DNA of 42,737 bases from JBAYJY01 sp041664945 (GTDB lineage Bacteria; UBP15; UBA6099): NCBI GenBank assembly GCA_041664945.1, contig JBAYJY010000015.1:1-42737 (forward strand), written 5' to 3'. The notes beneath the pieces were generated by a model, which was not told the DNA's origin, ran no database searches, and was given only the letters and a program-made list of their open reading frames with translations. Numbering within the stretch: the first letter of the stretch is position 1; every line of letters begins with the position of its first letter. Positions 33,750-41,349 of the stretch are shown piece after piece. The position numbers were made by a program, and so were the translations under genes.

Positions 33750-33836
33750 ATTTGGATTGCGGCGACGCGTCGCCGCTTTGGTGTCGGCAACATGTTGCCG
33801 ACTGTGAAAGCGACATCGTGATGTCGCAGTCCAAAT
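33750..33836. repeat. Cloverleaf-like element: three tandem palindromes inside an outer inverted repeat
   Basis: Outer arms ATTTGGATTGCG (33750-33761) and CGCAGTCCAAAT (33825-33836), one mismatch. Inside are an 18-bp palindrome GCGGCGACGCGTCGCCGC (33759-33776), a 20-bp palindrome GTCGGCAACATGTTGCCGAC (33783-33802) and GCGACATC-GT-GATGTCGC (33810-33827), separated by short AT/GT spacers. In single-stranded form it would fold to a four-arm structure. It lies in the 5' region of the nitroreductase-like gene. The design suggests a non-autonomous mobile palindromic element. No second full copy is in this window. Confidence 0.75.
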
Positions 33837-33902
33837 ATCCGCATACTGTTTTTGTATCATTTAATTATAAATATTTTTTGCTGAATCTGACAACCTTATT
33901 TA

Positions 33903-36134
33903 TTACGCCTTGCGGATCGGGGCCGAATCGAGCGAGAGCCACCACACCGGCCTATTCGGGAAACTCACGGCGATCTCGTCGTCTTTGCATTGAACGATCG
34001 TGCCGTAGCCGAGCGTCTCGTGTTCTATACGGTCGCCGGGTCTGAAGCCGCGTCCGCCGCGCCGCCGGTATCCGGGGCCTGAATCCATGTCCGAGTCGAG
34101 ATCCGGCAGTTCGACGCTCTCGACAGTGAATTTCGATTCGATGCGGTTATACGCCCTGTCGTCGGCGTCTTCGAAAAAGCTTTCGCCCTTTGCCGGCCCG
34201 CCGCGCGCGCTTTTCAAAACCTCGAAATGCCCGCGTCCTATCTCTTCGATAAACCGGGAAATGTCATTGTTTTCCACTCTGCCGAAACGCAACCTCTGCC
34301 GGCAGGCGGTCATGTAAAGCTGTTCGCGCGCCCGCGTCATGCCGACGTAACACAGCCGCCGCTCCTCGAATTCTCCGTTCCGCTCCTCGACAGAAGTGCG
34401 GTGCGGAAGTATCCCTTCCTCCACCCCGGCGAGAAACACTATCGGAAACTCGAGGCCCTTCGCGCTGTGCAGCGTCATCAGCCGCACGTTCCCCTCGCCG
34501 AAATCCTCAAGATCAACATCGGCGACGAGCGAGACGTGCGAGAGGAATCCTTCGAGCGCTGGCTGCGAAGTCATCCGTTCGTACTCCGCGGCGATGTTAA
34601 TGAACTCGTCGATATTTTCCGCGCGGTTTATGCCTTCCTCTTTTTCCGCCTTTTCGAGCGCGGCGTAAAAACCGGTGTCCTTCGACGTGCGTTTCACCAG
34701 TTCCGTGATTTTCATCGAGCCGCGCGACTCGTGCAGCGACTTGAGCGTTTTGATGAGCGGCAGCGCCTTGGGCGGAAACCCTTTCGGGAGCGACTTTTCA
34801 TTGTCGAGAATGCCAAAAAGCGACCCGAACATGCGCGCGGCTTCCTCGACCCGTTCGAGGCTTTTCTTGCCGATCCCGCGCCGCGGTTCGTTAGCTATCC
34901 GGTCGAAAGAAATTATGTCCTTCGGGTTCTCGACGACGCGCAGGTAGGCGATGATGTCCTTGATCTCCTTGCGGTCGTAGAACGCCGTGGCGTTTATCAG
35001 CTTGTAGGGGATGCCCATCTTCATGAAGACATCCTCGAAGACGCGCGATTGCGCGCGGGCGCGGAACAGCACCGCCATGTCGTCCAGCCGGTAGCCCTCC
35101 GTCACGAGAAAATCGATCTCGCGCGCTATGAAGCTCGCCTCGTCGCGCTCGTCCCACGGGATGTGAAGCCGCACGGGGTCGCCTTCGCCGAGTTCGGACC
35201 ACAAATGCTTCTCGCGGATTCCCGGATTAGATTTTATCAGCTCGTTCGCCGCGTCGAGTATCCGCTGTTTCGAGCGGTAGTTCTGTTCGAGCGCGACGAC
35301 GACCACATCCTTGAAATCCTTCTCGTACGATATGATGTTGCCGACGTCCGCGCCGCGCCAACTGTAGATCGCCTGATCCAGATCGCCGACGACAGTTATG
35401 TTCCCGTCGTCCGAAACCAGCTCGCGCAGTATCTCGTACTGTATCCTGTTCGTGTCCTGATATTCGTCGACGAGAATGAACTGGAACCTGTTCTTGTAGC
35501 GGGTGAGCGTTTCTTTATCCTTGCGGAAAAGCACGAGCGTTTTGATGAGCAGGTCGTCGAAATCGAGCGCGTTGTTTTCGCGGAGTTTCTTTTCGTAGTT
35601 CATGGAAATGGCGGTGATGTGGTCGTTCAGCGGCTCGTGCATTGAGACGCAGTTGATCGGATCGATGTCGAAATTTTTCGCGCGGGAGATGACGCCTGCG
35701 ATGCGTGCGGGCGAGAAATCGCCTGAGACCGGGAGCTCCATCGCGGTGAGAATTTTCTTGATGCAGCTTCGCGCGTCGGTTTCGTCGTAGATGGAAAAGC
35801 CGCCGTCGTAGCCGCCGAGCCTGTGGATGTTGCGCCGGAGAATGTAGTTGCAGAACGAATGGAAAGTGCTGAGCATGGCGCCGCCGGCGCGTTCGCCGAT
35901 AAGCGAAGCCGCGCGCTCGCGCATTTCCTCCGCCGCCTTGTTCGTGAACGTCAGCGCGAGAATCTGGGTTGGAACGACGCCCAGCGCCTCGATGAGGTAT
36001 GCGATGCGGTGCGTAATAACGCGGGTCTTGCCCGTGCCGGCGCCCGCCAGAATCAGCAGCGGGCCGGTGAAGTGTTTAACGGCTTCTTCCTGTCGGGGGT
36101 TCAGCCCCTCCAGAGGGCCGGTTTTCTTTTCCAT
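33903..36134 (-). CDS. pcrA: UvrD/PcrA-type superfamily 1 DNA helicase
   Basis: 743 residues with all SF1A motifs: Q-motif LNPRQEEAV, Walker A GAGTGKT (31-37), TFTNKAAEEMRERA, Walker B LVDEYQDTN, GDLDQAIYSWRGAD, LEQNYRSKQRIL, VRLMTLHSAKGLEFPIVFLAGVEEGILPH, and RRLCYVGMTRAREQLYMT. The tail is the acidic-linker plus tudor-like C-terminal module typical of PcrA (GDRIEHETLGYGTIVQC). It unwinds DNA 3' to 5' in excision and mismatch repair and in removing recombination or transcription roadblocks. Whether to call it uvrD or pcrA is convention; the C-terminal module favours pcrA. It overlaps a small possible upstream gene by 59 bases. Confidence 0.95.
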   Translation of the reverse strand: MEKKTGPLEGLNPRQEEAVKHFTGPLLILAGAGTGKTRVITHRIAYLIEALGVVPTQILALTFTNKAAEEMRERAASLIGERAGGAMLSTFHSFCNYILRRNIHRLGGYDGGFSIYDETDARSCIKKILTAMELPVSGDFSPARIAGVISRAKNFDIDPINCVSMHEPLNDHITAISMNYEKKLRENNALDFDDLLIKTLVLFRKDKETLTRYKNRFQFILVDEYQDTNRIQYEILRELVSDDGNITVVGDLDQAIYSWRGADVGNIISYEKDFKDVVVVALEQNYRSKQRILDAANELIKSNPGIREKHLWSELGEGDPVRLHIPWDERDEASFIAREIDFLVTEGYRLDDMAVLFRARAQSRVFEDVFMKMGIPYKLINATAFYDRKEIKDIIAYLRVVENPKDIISFDRIANEPRRGIGKKSLERVEEAARMFGSLFGILDNEKSLPKGFPPKALPLIKTLKSLHESRGSMKITELVKRTSKDTGFYAALEKAEKEEGINRAENIDEFINIAAEYERMTSQPALEGFLSHVSLVADVDLEDFGEGNVRLMTLHSAKGLEFPIVFLAGVEEGILPHRTSVEERNGEFEERRLCYVGMTRAREQLYMTACRQRLRFGRVENNDISRFIEEIGRGHFEVLKSARGGPAKGESFFEDADDRAYNRIESKFTVESVELPDLDSDMDSGPGYRRRGGRGFRPGDRIEHETLGYGTIVQCKDDEIAVSFPNRPVWWLSLDSAPIRKA

Positions 36135-36330
36135 TATCAGTATCTACTGCCCATTTTAGTTTTTGTCCGAAATCGTTCGCTTCCGTCTTCATGCGTAACT
36201 CGACAAGCTTTTCCTCGATGCTCTTCACATCTTTCTTTTGCGTCCGGCGGATATTGTTGTTCCTGAACATCAAGCGGATCATGACGAATATCAGGATAAA
36301 CAGGCCGCCGAATAATAACGTCGCTCTCAA
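36076..36330 (-). CDS. Possible small membrane-anchored coiled-coil protein
   Basis: 84 residues: one membrane helix (LLFGGLFILIFVMIRLMF), a basic stretch (NNNIRRTQKKD), then SIEEKLVELRMKTEANDFG, which could form a coiled coil. It would start at TTG 36330 with no clear ribosome site and its last 20 codons overlap the helicase start in another frame. The hydrophobic/basic order looks like a real single-pass protein, but the unusual start and long overlap keep confidence low. Confidence 0.4.
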   Translation of the reverse strand: MRATLLFGGLFILIFVMIRLMFRNNNIRRTQKKDVKSIEEKLVELRMKTEANDFGQKLKWAVDTDNGKENRPSGGAEPPTGRSR

Positions 36331-36480
36331 CTTCTTTTACCGCCGGTTCCCAGTTATATGTTTCTCTATACGCATTGTAACCAAATCGCCGTCCCGCCAC
36401 AAGCCGCCTCGCATCCTCTGGACGAATACCAATGAAAATTATAGAATGTTTATTCGCGCAATGGCGCAAACGGAGGTTTT

Positions 36481-38061
36481 ATGGAAGCTATAGCCGCTCT
36501 TCTGCTCAAAAACGATTGTTTCAAACTCGACGGGCCTCTGCCCCAATCCGCTCGCGATGAGATCGCAAAAGCGGACCCGGCGATTTATACCGACTCGGCC
36601 TGCGCGCTCGGCGGGCAGGTCTATATGCTGAAAAAAATTCCGCGCGGGCGCCGGCTGCTCGCTTTCGCCACAGGCGGCTCCGAACCGGCCCCCGGCTTCT
36701 CCGGCGATTCGGCCTCCTTATCCGGCGGCATAACCGCCAAAATCTGCGACACCGAACACGCCAACTCGCTGCTCCTGCGCGATCTGTTCCCGTTCACCCG
36801 CCCGATGACCCTCGACCTCAAAACCTCGTTCGGCATGGGCGACCGCATCGGCAACGCGACCCCCGGCCACATCCGCGCCTCCAAAGGCTACGACTTCGCG
36901 CCCATTCTGCCCCAGCAGTCCATCCGCGAAATGACACGCACCGGCCGATCGCCGGAAAATGTCATGGACGACGCCTGCTGGGCCGTTTTCCAGTGCGGTT
37001 ACCGCCGCCCGTTCGGCGCCGACGCCGACCACCTCAAAACAGAGGACGACGTCCGCTCCACTTTCGCCGCCGGCTTCACCTTCTTCACCATCGACCCCTC
37101 CGACCAATTGAATTTCGACGCCGACAACATGCCTGAAGAAGAAATCGACAAGGCATTCGACGCCCTGTTCAAAAACGTTAAAGACAAAGAGTCGTTGCTC
37201 GAACGTTACAGCAGGAAACTCGAGATCGCGGACCCCGAAACCGGCTTGAAAGCCGTGTTCTCGACTGAGCCCTACACCGTCAGGCGCATCGCCGTTAAGT
37301 TCCTTCAGGCGATCCGGCACACCGTGCGCATGTACCGCATTCTGCTCGACCTCGCGGGCAGCGCCGACCGCTTCGACTTCGAGATGTCGGTCGACGAAAC
37401 GCCGAAACCCACAACGCTCTTCGAACATCTGTTCGTCGCGCTCGAACTGAAACGAAAAGGCGTCACGCTCCAGAGCCTCGCGCCCCGGTTCCCCGGCGAG
37501 TTCCAGAAAGGCATCGATTACATCGGCGACGCGGACACCTTCAAGGCGACGCTCGAACGCCACGCGCTCATCGCCCGCCACTACGGACCTTATAAGCTCA
37601 GCATCCATTCCGGAAGCGACAAGTTCAGCATCTTTCCAATCGTCGGCGAGGTCACGCGCGGCCTCTTCCACGAGAAAACCGCCGGCACAAGCTACCTCGA
37701 AGCCATGCGCGTCGTCGCCCGCAAAGCCCCCGCGCTCTACCGCGAAATTCACGCCTTCGCCCTCTCGCGCTTCGAAGAAGACCGCGCCTCCTATCACGTC
37801 ACAACAAAACTCAGCGCCATCCCGGACGTCAACAAAATCGCCGACGACCATCTCGAATTCCTTTTCGACGCAATCGACTCCCGGCAACTTATCCACATCA
37901 CATACGGCTCAGCGCTAACGCAACGCGGCGAAGACGGCAAACTCGTTTTCTATGACCGAATCATGGACGTACTCGACGAATTCGAGGAAGACTACTACAA
38001 CGGCCTCGCGTCACACTTCGAGCGCCACATCAAATCGCTCGGGATACCGCCGCTGAAATGA
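36481..38061 (+). CDS. uxaE: Tagaturonate epimerase family protein
   Basis: 526 residues resembling the UxaE family, which interconverts D-tagaturonate and D-fructuronate, linking galacturonate to glucuronate breakdown. Recognisable blocks: FPFTRPMTLDLKTSFGMGDRIGNATPGHI, RFDFEMSVDETPKPTTLFEHLFVALEL, GPYKLSIHSGSDKFSIFPIVGE (a His-Ser-Gly-Ser motif), and HVTTKLSAIPDVNKIADDHL. The assignment is by pattern and the sugar acid is not proven. GGAGG four bases before ATG. No other uronate gene is in the window, but the secreted GH31 enzyme and a TPP enzyme nearby suit a carbohydrate-using lifestyle. The last 100 bases reappear, decayed, at 38551-38657. Confidence 0.75.
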   Translation: MEAIAALLLKNDCFKLDGPLPQSARDEIAKADPAIYTDSACALGGQVYMLKKIPRGRRLLAFATGGSEPAPGFSGDSASLSGGITAKICDTEHANSLLLRDLFPFTRPMTLDLKTSFGMGDRIGNATPGHIRASKGYDFAPILPQQSIREMTRTGRSPENVMDDACWAVFQCGYRRPFGADADHLKTEDDVRSTFAAGFTFFTIDPSDQLNFDADNMPEEEIDKAFDALFKNVKDKESLLERYSRKLEIADPETGLKAVFSTEPYTVRRIAVKFLQAIRHTVRMYRILLDLAGSADRFDFEMSVDETPKPTTLFEHLFVALELKRKGVTLQSLAPRFPGEFQKGIDYIGDADTFKATLERHALIARHYGPYKLSIHSGSDKFSIFPIVGEVTRGLFHEKTAGTSYLEAMRVVARKAPALYREIHAFALSRFEEDRASYHVTTKLSAIPDVNKIADDHLEFLFDAIDSRQLIHITYGSALTQRGEDGKLVFYDRIMDVLDEFEEDYYNGLASHFERHIKSLGIPPLK

Positions 38062-38129
38062 TAGCGTCTCTAATCTTCTCGCTTATGCGAGGTCTGTTGT
38101 TTTAATCAAATTTATGTGGAGTAGGCGGA

Positions 38130-38522
38130 ATGTTGAACATATTTAAGTCCAAGTCCAAAGAAAAAAACGAAACGAAGGCTTTATTGGCCGCTCTATATTC
38201 AGTGCTGGGGGCCGATAACGAGGGTTCGGAACAGGAATTTGAGTTTTTTAACAAGGTTTGCAAAGAGAAGGGATTTGACAAGCAGGAGGTTTCCGAGGTC
38301 ATAAGCAACAACTCAAGGTTATGCGTGGATGTTCCAACTAAAAGAGAAAAGCAGGAGGGTTTTTTTAGCTTATTAGTTTCCATGGTGATCGCTGATGGAA
38401 CCGCTTCTCATAATGAGGTATTGCTGTTGGAGAAGTTCGCAAGGATGATGAAGCTCGCCGATACAGAAGAGGAAATCCGCGCCTATATTGATAATATCAT
38501 TAAACAAACGACTGGGCAGTAA
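38130..38522 (+). CDS. TerB-like protein
   Basis: 130 residues: a short lysine-rich lead (FKSKSKEKNE) and an all-helical TerB-like domain (TKALLAALYSVLGADNEGSEQEFEFFNKVCKEKGFDKQEVSEVIS, then FFSLLVSMVIADGTASHNEVLLLEKFARMMKLADTEEE). The ADG/ADN acidic motifs at the helix turns (GADNEGSEQE, IADGTASHNE) are the metal-binding-type sites typical of TerB and its homologues. Domain role: tellurite resistance, stress response and phage-defence-associated modules; function here unknown. GGCGGA lies directly before the ATG. It sits between uxaE and a duplicated uxaE end, and is AT-richer than its upstream neighbour, which suggests insertion. Confidence 0.75.
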   Translation: MLNIFKSKSKEKNETKALLAALYSVLGADNEGSEQEFEFFNKVCKEKGFDKQEVSEVISNNSRLCVDVPTKREKQEGFFSLLVSMVIADGTASHNEVLLLEKFARMMKLADTEEEIRAYIDNIIKQTTGQ

Positions 38523-38550
38523 ATTCGCATTTCAGCGCGGTCATGCGCTG

Positions 38551-38657
38551 ATCCGGATAATAGACGCGCTCAACGAATTCGAGGAAGACCACTACAACGG
38601 CCTCGGTCACACTTCGAGCGCCACATCAAGTCGCTCGGAATACAGCCGCTGAAATAA
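38551..38657 (+). pseudogene. Decayed duplicate of the uxaE 3' end
   Basis: From about 38565 it matches 37960-38061: both have ACGAATTCGAGGAAGAC, TACAACGGCCTCG and GCCACATCAA, with point changes and one base missing (CTCGCGTCAC versus CTCGGTCAC), which breaks the frame; a stop follows the CCGCTGAAA end. Its best explanation is a former second uxaE copy, now reduced to its end, with terB between the two copies. Confidence 0.8.
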
Positions 38658-38705
38658 GGTTTGGGAAACAAAGGAACATGCATCATCCGTCATTGCAAGT
38701 GTGCC

Positions 38706-38732
38706 ATGCACAAACAGCATTTGTTTGTGCAT
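38706..38732. repeat. 10-bp-stem inverted repeat with extra half copy
   Basis: ATGCACAAAC, loop AGCATTT, GTTTGTGCAT, perfect. A further ATGCACAAA lies at 38746-38754. No T-run follows on either strand, so it is not a classical terminator. It lies between the uxaE remnant and the AT-rich TIR-like gene. Confidence 0.6.
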
Positions 38733-38876
38733 GATAAAAAGAAACATGCACAAAGGAAATCGCTTGCCGCCCGATGCTGTAATAACATTTTTATTCAGAC
38801 AAATTACGAATTAAGTATGCTGTCGCCGTGCTTCCCGGGATTCTCGGTATTCCCTGTCTCCGGTTTCCCCATGCTC

Positions 38877-39989
38877 TTATCCAGTAGGTTCATCAGGTTT
38901 ATTATTTATTTCTGTTGTTATCCAATTATTATCGACTAAATCTGTAATCGCGAAAAATCTGTATAAATAAGTTTCAATATAATACTCAGGTAATTTATTT
39001 GTCCATGTGCCGATAGTAATCTTTCCATCAAGTTCTTTCGGCCAAGGACTCAAATCTATGGTCTTTTGATTTATTTCCCCATCAATTAATATTTCAACAT
39101 ATGTCTTTTCATTCAATGACCATCGAATAATGAAATGATGCCATCCAGGTTTAAGACTGTCACTTTCGTCGATTCTTTTGTCAATTACATCGCTAGCCAT
39201 TCCAAATTCCCAATTTGCATTTATATGTCCCAGAAATAACATGTTTATATATCCATTATACTTTTCCTTGCTAATCGTATATCCTTTATTAGTATCATGG
39301 CCAAATATATGATGACTGCCTGGCCTTCTTATTCCACTATTTGGTTGGTTAACATATACCCAAACAGCTATAGTGGCTCGATCTGATTTTATAATATTAC
39401 TATCGATCTCTTCATAATTATTTTTTTCTGCAGTTATAAATGTCGGATCTTTAAACAGCAAAGGTTCATATTGTGTGTCTTTTATGTTCGGAAGCTGATC
39501 TTCGACTGCTATCATTGGAATATCTTTATTATAATTAGGAGTTCCAAGTGCCCTTATAACCGGGCTATCAGGTTTATCGCCATCATTTAAACTATTAATG
39601 TATTCAGACAATTCTTTATAAAATTCGTCAGCTCCTAATTCCAATTCATATTTGATTACTCCAATTTGCTGTATATAAGATGGGATTGGATAACCTTTTT
39701 GAATAATTAATATAGTTCCTCTTTTTAGAGTGTGTCTTATTCCTAATTCATACATAACATTGGGATTATTATCTGTCAATACTGCTATAACTAAATCAGC
39801 CGTTTTCAATTGATATATAATATTGTCAGTGATATCCTGAGGCATCGCCTTAGACTTTTCACAGAAGTAACCATATGTTTCAACTTTTGGTTGTATGATC
39901 TTGTCGAAAAACTTTGTCCAATAATCTTCGTCATGGTTTTGGGTTTTTGAAAATGGCATTATCACAAAACATTTTTTCTTAGTGCCCAT
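38877..39989 (-). CDS. TIR/nucleoside 2-deoxyribosyltransferase-like domain fused to a LamG-like domain
   Basis: Residues 1-140: KKKCFVIMPFSKTQ, then ITDNIIYQLKTADLVIAVLTDNNPNVMYELGIRHTLKRGTILII. This is the TIR-like/deoxyribosyltransferase-like fold with the catalytic-type Glu in NPNVMYELG. Residues about 195-365: DRATIAVWVYVNQPN, a beta-rich middle, SLKPGWHHFIIRWSLNEKTYVEILIDGE, and KITIGTWTNKLPEYYIETYLYRFFAITDLV, typical of concanavalin/LamG sandwiches. No signal peptide, so the lectin-like half is intracellular. The gene is strikingly AT-rich compared with neighbours of high GC, pointing to recent transfer. I start at ATG 39989 with AAAGGA about ten bases upstream; a GTG at 39998 lies too close to it. 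Such N-terminal folds include NAD-cleaving immune effectors, so a defence role is plausible but not proven. Confidence 0.75.
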   Translation of the reverse strand: MGTKKKCFVIMPFSKTQNHDEDYWTKFFDKIIQPKVETYGYFCEKSKAMPQDITDNIIYQLKTADLVIAVLTDNNPNVMYELGIRHTLKRGTILIIQKGYPIPSYIQQIGVIKYELELGADEFYKELSEYINSLNDGDKPDSPVIRALGTPNYNKDIPMIAVEDQLPNIKDTQYEPLLFKDPTFITAEKNNYEEIDSNIIKSDRATIAVWVYVNQPNSGIRRPGSHHIFGHDTNKGYTISKEKYNGYINMLFLGHINANWEFGMASDVIDKRIDESDSLKPGWHHFIIRWSLNEKTYVEILIDGEINQKTIDLSPWPKELDGKITIGTWTNKLPEYYIETYLYRFFAITDLVDNNWITTEINNKPDEPTG

Positions 39990-40153
39990 CACATACACAT
40001 CCTTTCATAGTCACACGAAACACTGAATACATAATCTTCAGAATCCGGTGGACACATTCTTAAATTCATCCCGCTTCACTCGGCAATTCATTTGATTCTT
40101 TCATTCCATCATACCACAAATCGCTTTCTCTCAACAACCGTTCATTTAATTCT

Positions 40154-40202
40154 GCAAAAAGGCATGTGTCTTTTGCGGCGAAGCCGCTGCGGAGCGCCGC
40201 AG
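40154..40202. repeat. Three abutting hairpins
   Basis: GCAAAA/TTTTGC (40154-40176), GCGGC-GAA-GCCGC (40175-40187) and CTGCGG-AGCG-CCGCAG (40187-40202), after the stop of the minus-strand methyltransferase. It recalls the three-palindrome element at 33750 in style but not in sequence. Confidence 0.45.
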
Positions 40203-40266
40203 TTCGATGCCGCGAGGGTTTCAAGGCTGGCGGCGGCGAGACGCCGGTTTCCGATTCCGAGCAAAT

Positions 40267-41046
40267 TTAAAGCGCGCGGGTGAGCGCCATCCGGCGCATG
40301 CTCCACGTTATGGCCGGTTCTTTGCTTGCCGTTCCGGCAAGTTCCGTCAGGCCCCGTTCGATGCGCGCGACATCGGCGCTGTAGTTCGCTCTTATGAATT
40401 CCGTGTCGCGCCATGTCGCGAGATTGAGCAGAAACATCTCCGCCGCCTGCCGGGCTGTCGCGGGCACAAGCCCGGTTGCGCTGTATTCCTTGGCGAGCCT
40501 GCCGCCGAACGCCATCTTATCCAGCGTTTCGCCGATATACAAAAAGTTGCCGTTTGCTTCCAGCATTGCGTCGACGACGGCGATGTAGTCGCGGAACGCC
40601 GGCATGCCGGTTGCGATGCTTTCGGTTTCCTCGAGAAGGATGCGGCCGCCGGGACGCAGCCGCTCGCTCCAGAGCAGCAGGCTTGCCTCGGGCGCTTTCA
40701 AGTGCGTGAGCAGCAGCCTCATGTAAATGAGATCGGCGGGTTCATCCGTGAAACCCGGCTGCGCGATGTCCGCGACGCGATATGAGATTTCCGGCATGTT
40801 TTCCGACGTTTCCCGCGCGCGGCGGATCGCAAATTCGGAGTTATCCCAGCCGATATAAGCGTCAGCTTCGACAGCCGAGCGAAGCGAGCGCGTTGTGTGC
40901 CCGACGCCGCAGCCGAGGTCCCACGCCGCGCCGATTTTCCCGCGAGCGCGGCCGCGCAAAAAGTTCTCCGTCGCCGGCGCGAACAGAGCGTTGAGTTTGC
41001 CGAGCCTTTCGGCGGCTATTTCCTTGCCGTCAAATAGATATGCCAT
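40267..41046 (-). CDS. Class I SAM-dependent methyltransferase
   Basis: 259 residues. Motif I WDLGCGVGHTTRSL (about 39-52), acidic post-I IGWDNSEFAI, motif II region DEPADLIYMRLLLTHLKAPEASLLLWSERLRPGGRILLEETESI. The longer C-terminal half (IAVVDAMLEANGNFLYIGETLDKM) probably holds the substrate. The order resembles UbiE/trans-aconitate-type small-molecule methyltransferases. The substrate is unknown. It is a single gene running away from the TPP enzyme on the other strand, with 303 bases between them. ATG 41046 has AGGC just upstream and gives the usual short N-terminus. Confidence 0.85.
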   Translation of the reverse strand: MAYLFDGKEIAAERLGKLNALFAPATENFLRGRARGKIGAAWDLGCGVGHTTRSLRSAVEADAYIGWDNSEFAIRRARETSENMPEISYRVADIAQPGFTDEPADLIYMRLLLTHLKAPEASLLLWSERLRPGGRILLEETESIATGMPAFRDYIAVVDAMLEANGNFLYIGETLDKMAFGGRLAKEYSATGLVPATARQAAEMFLLNLATWRDTEFIRANYSADVARIERGLTELAGTASKEPAITWSMRRMALTRAL

Positions 41047-41349
41047 GCCTGATATCCGATCCCGAAATGGTTTTTTCTCCCGGCAATTGCCTTAAAGAAC
41101 ATTTTACACCCGATTGCGAATTTTATCAGTTCAGCCGCGCGGTTCGTTATTTACTGTATTTAACGGCTATTAGTGGGCTTTCGCATCTTTACTTAGCGCT
41201 CGTTTTCATATAAACTAACGGTTCAATATAGATGGAGTTGTGAGCGCGTGACTGGTTGTCCAAGCTTAAAACCAGAGTGATTGCGAACTAAGCGGCTCAA
41301 TATTTGAAATAAAAAAACAATACAAATAAATCTGGTGGAGGAGGAAGAA
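41047..41349. other. 303-base divergent intergenic region
   Basis: Separates the minus-strand methyltransferase from the plus-strand TPP gene. A TATAAA near 41210 might be a -10 box, but no good -35 accompanies it. Strong GGAGGAGG just before 41350 belongs to the TPP gene. No hairpin or repeat stands out. Confidence 0.4.

Noticed and set aside
33750..33836. CRISPR array or tandem direct repeats.
   Set aside because: The units are different palindromes, not identical direct repeats with spacers; no cas gene is present in the window.
33699..33860. N-terminal extension of the nitroreductase-like protein to 33860.
   Set aside because: It would translate the palindromic element and place 54 residues before an obvious signal peptide with its own ribosome site.
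38661..38939. Plus-strand open frame of 92 codons.
   Set aside because: No ribosome site, runs through the inverted repeat and into the 3' end of the AT-rich gene; no family pattern.
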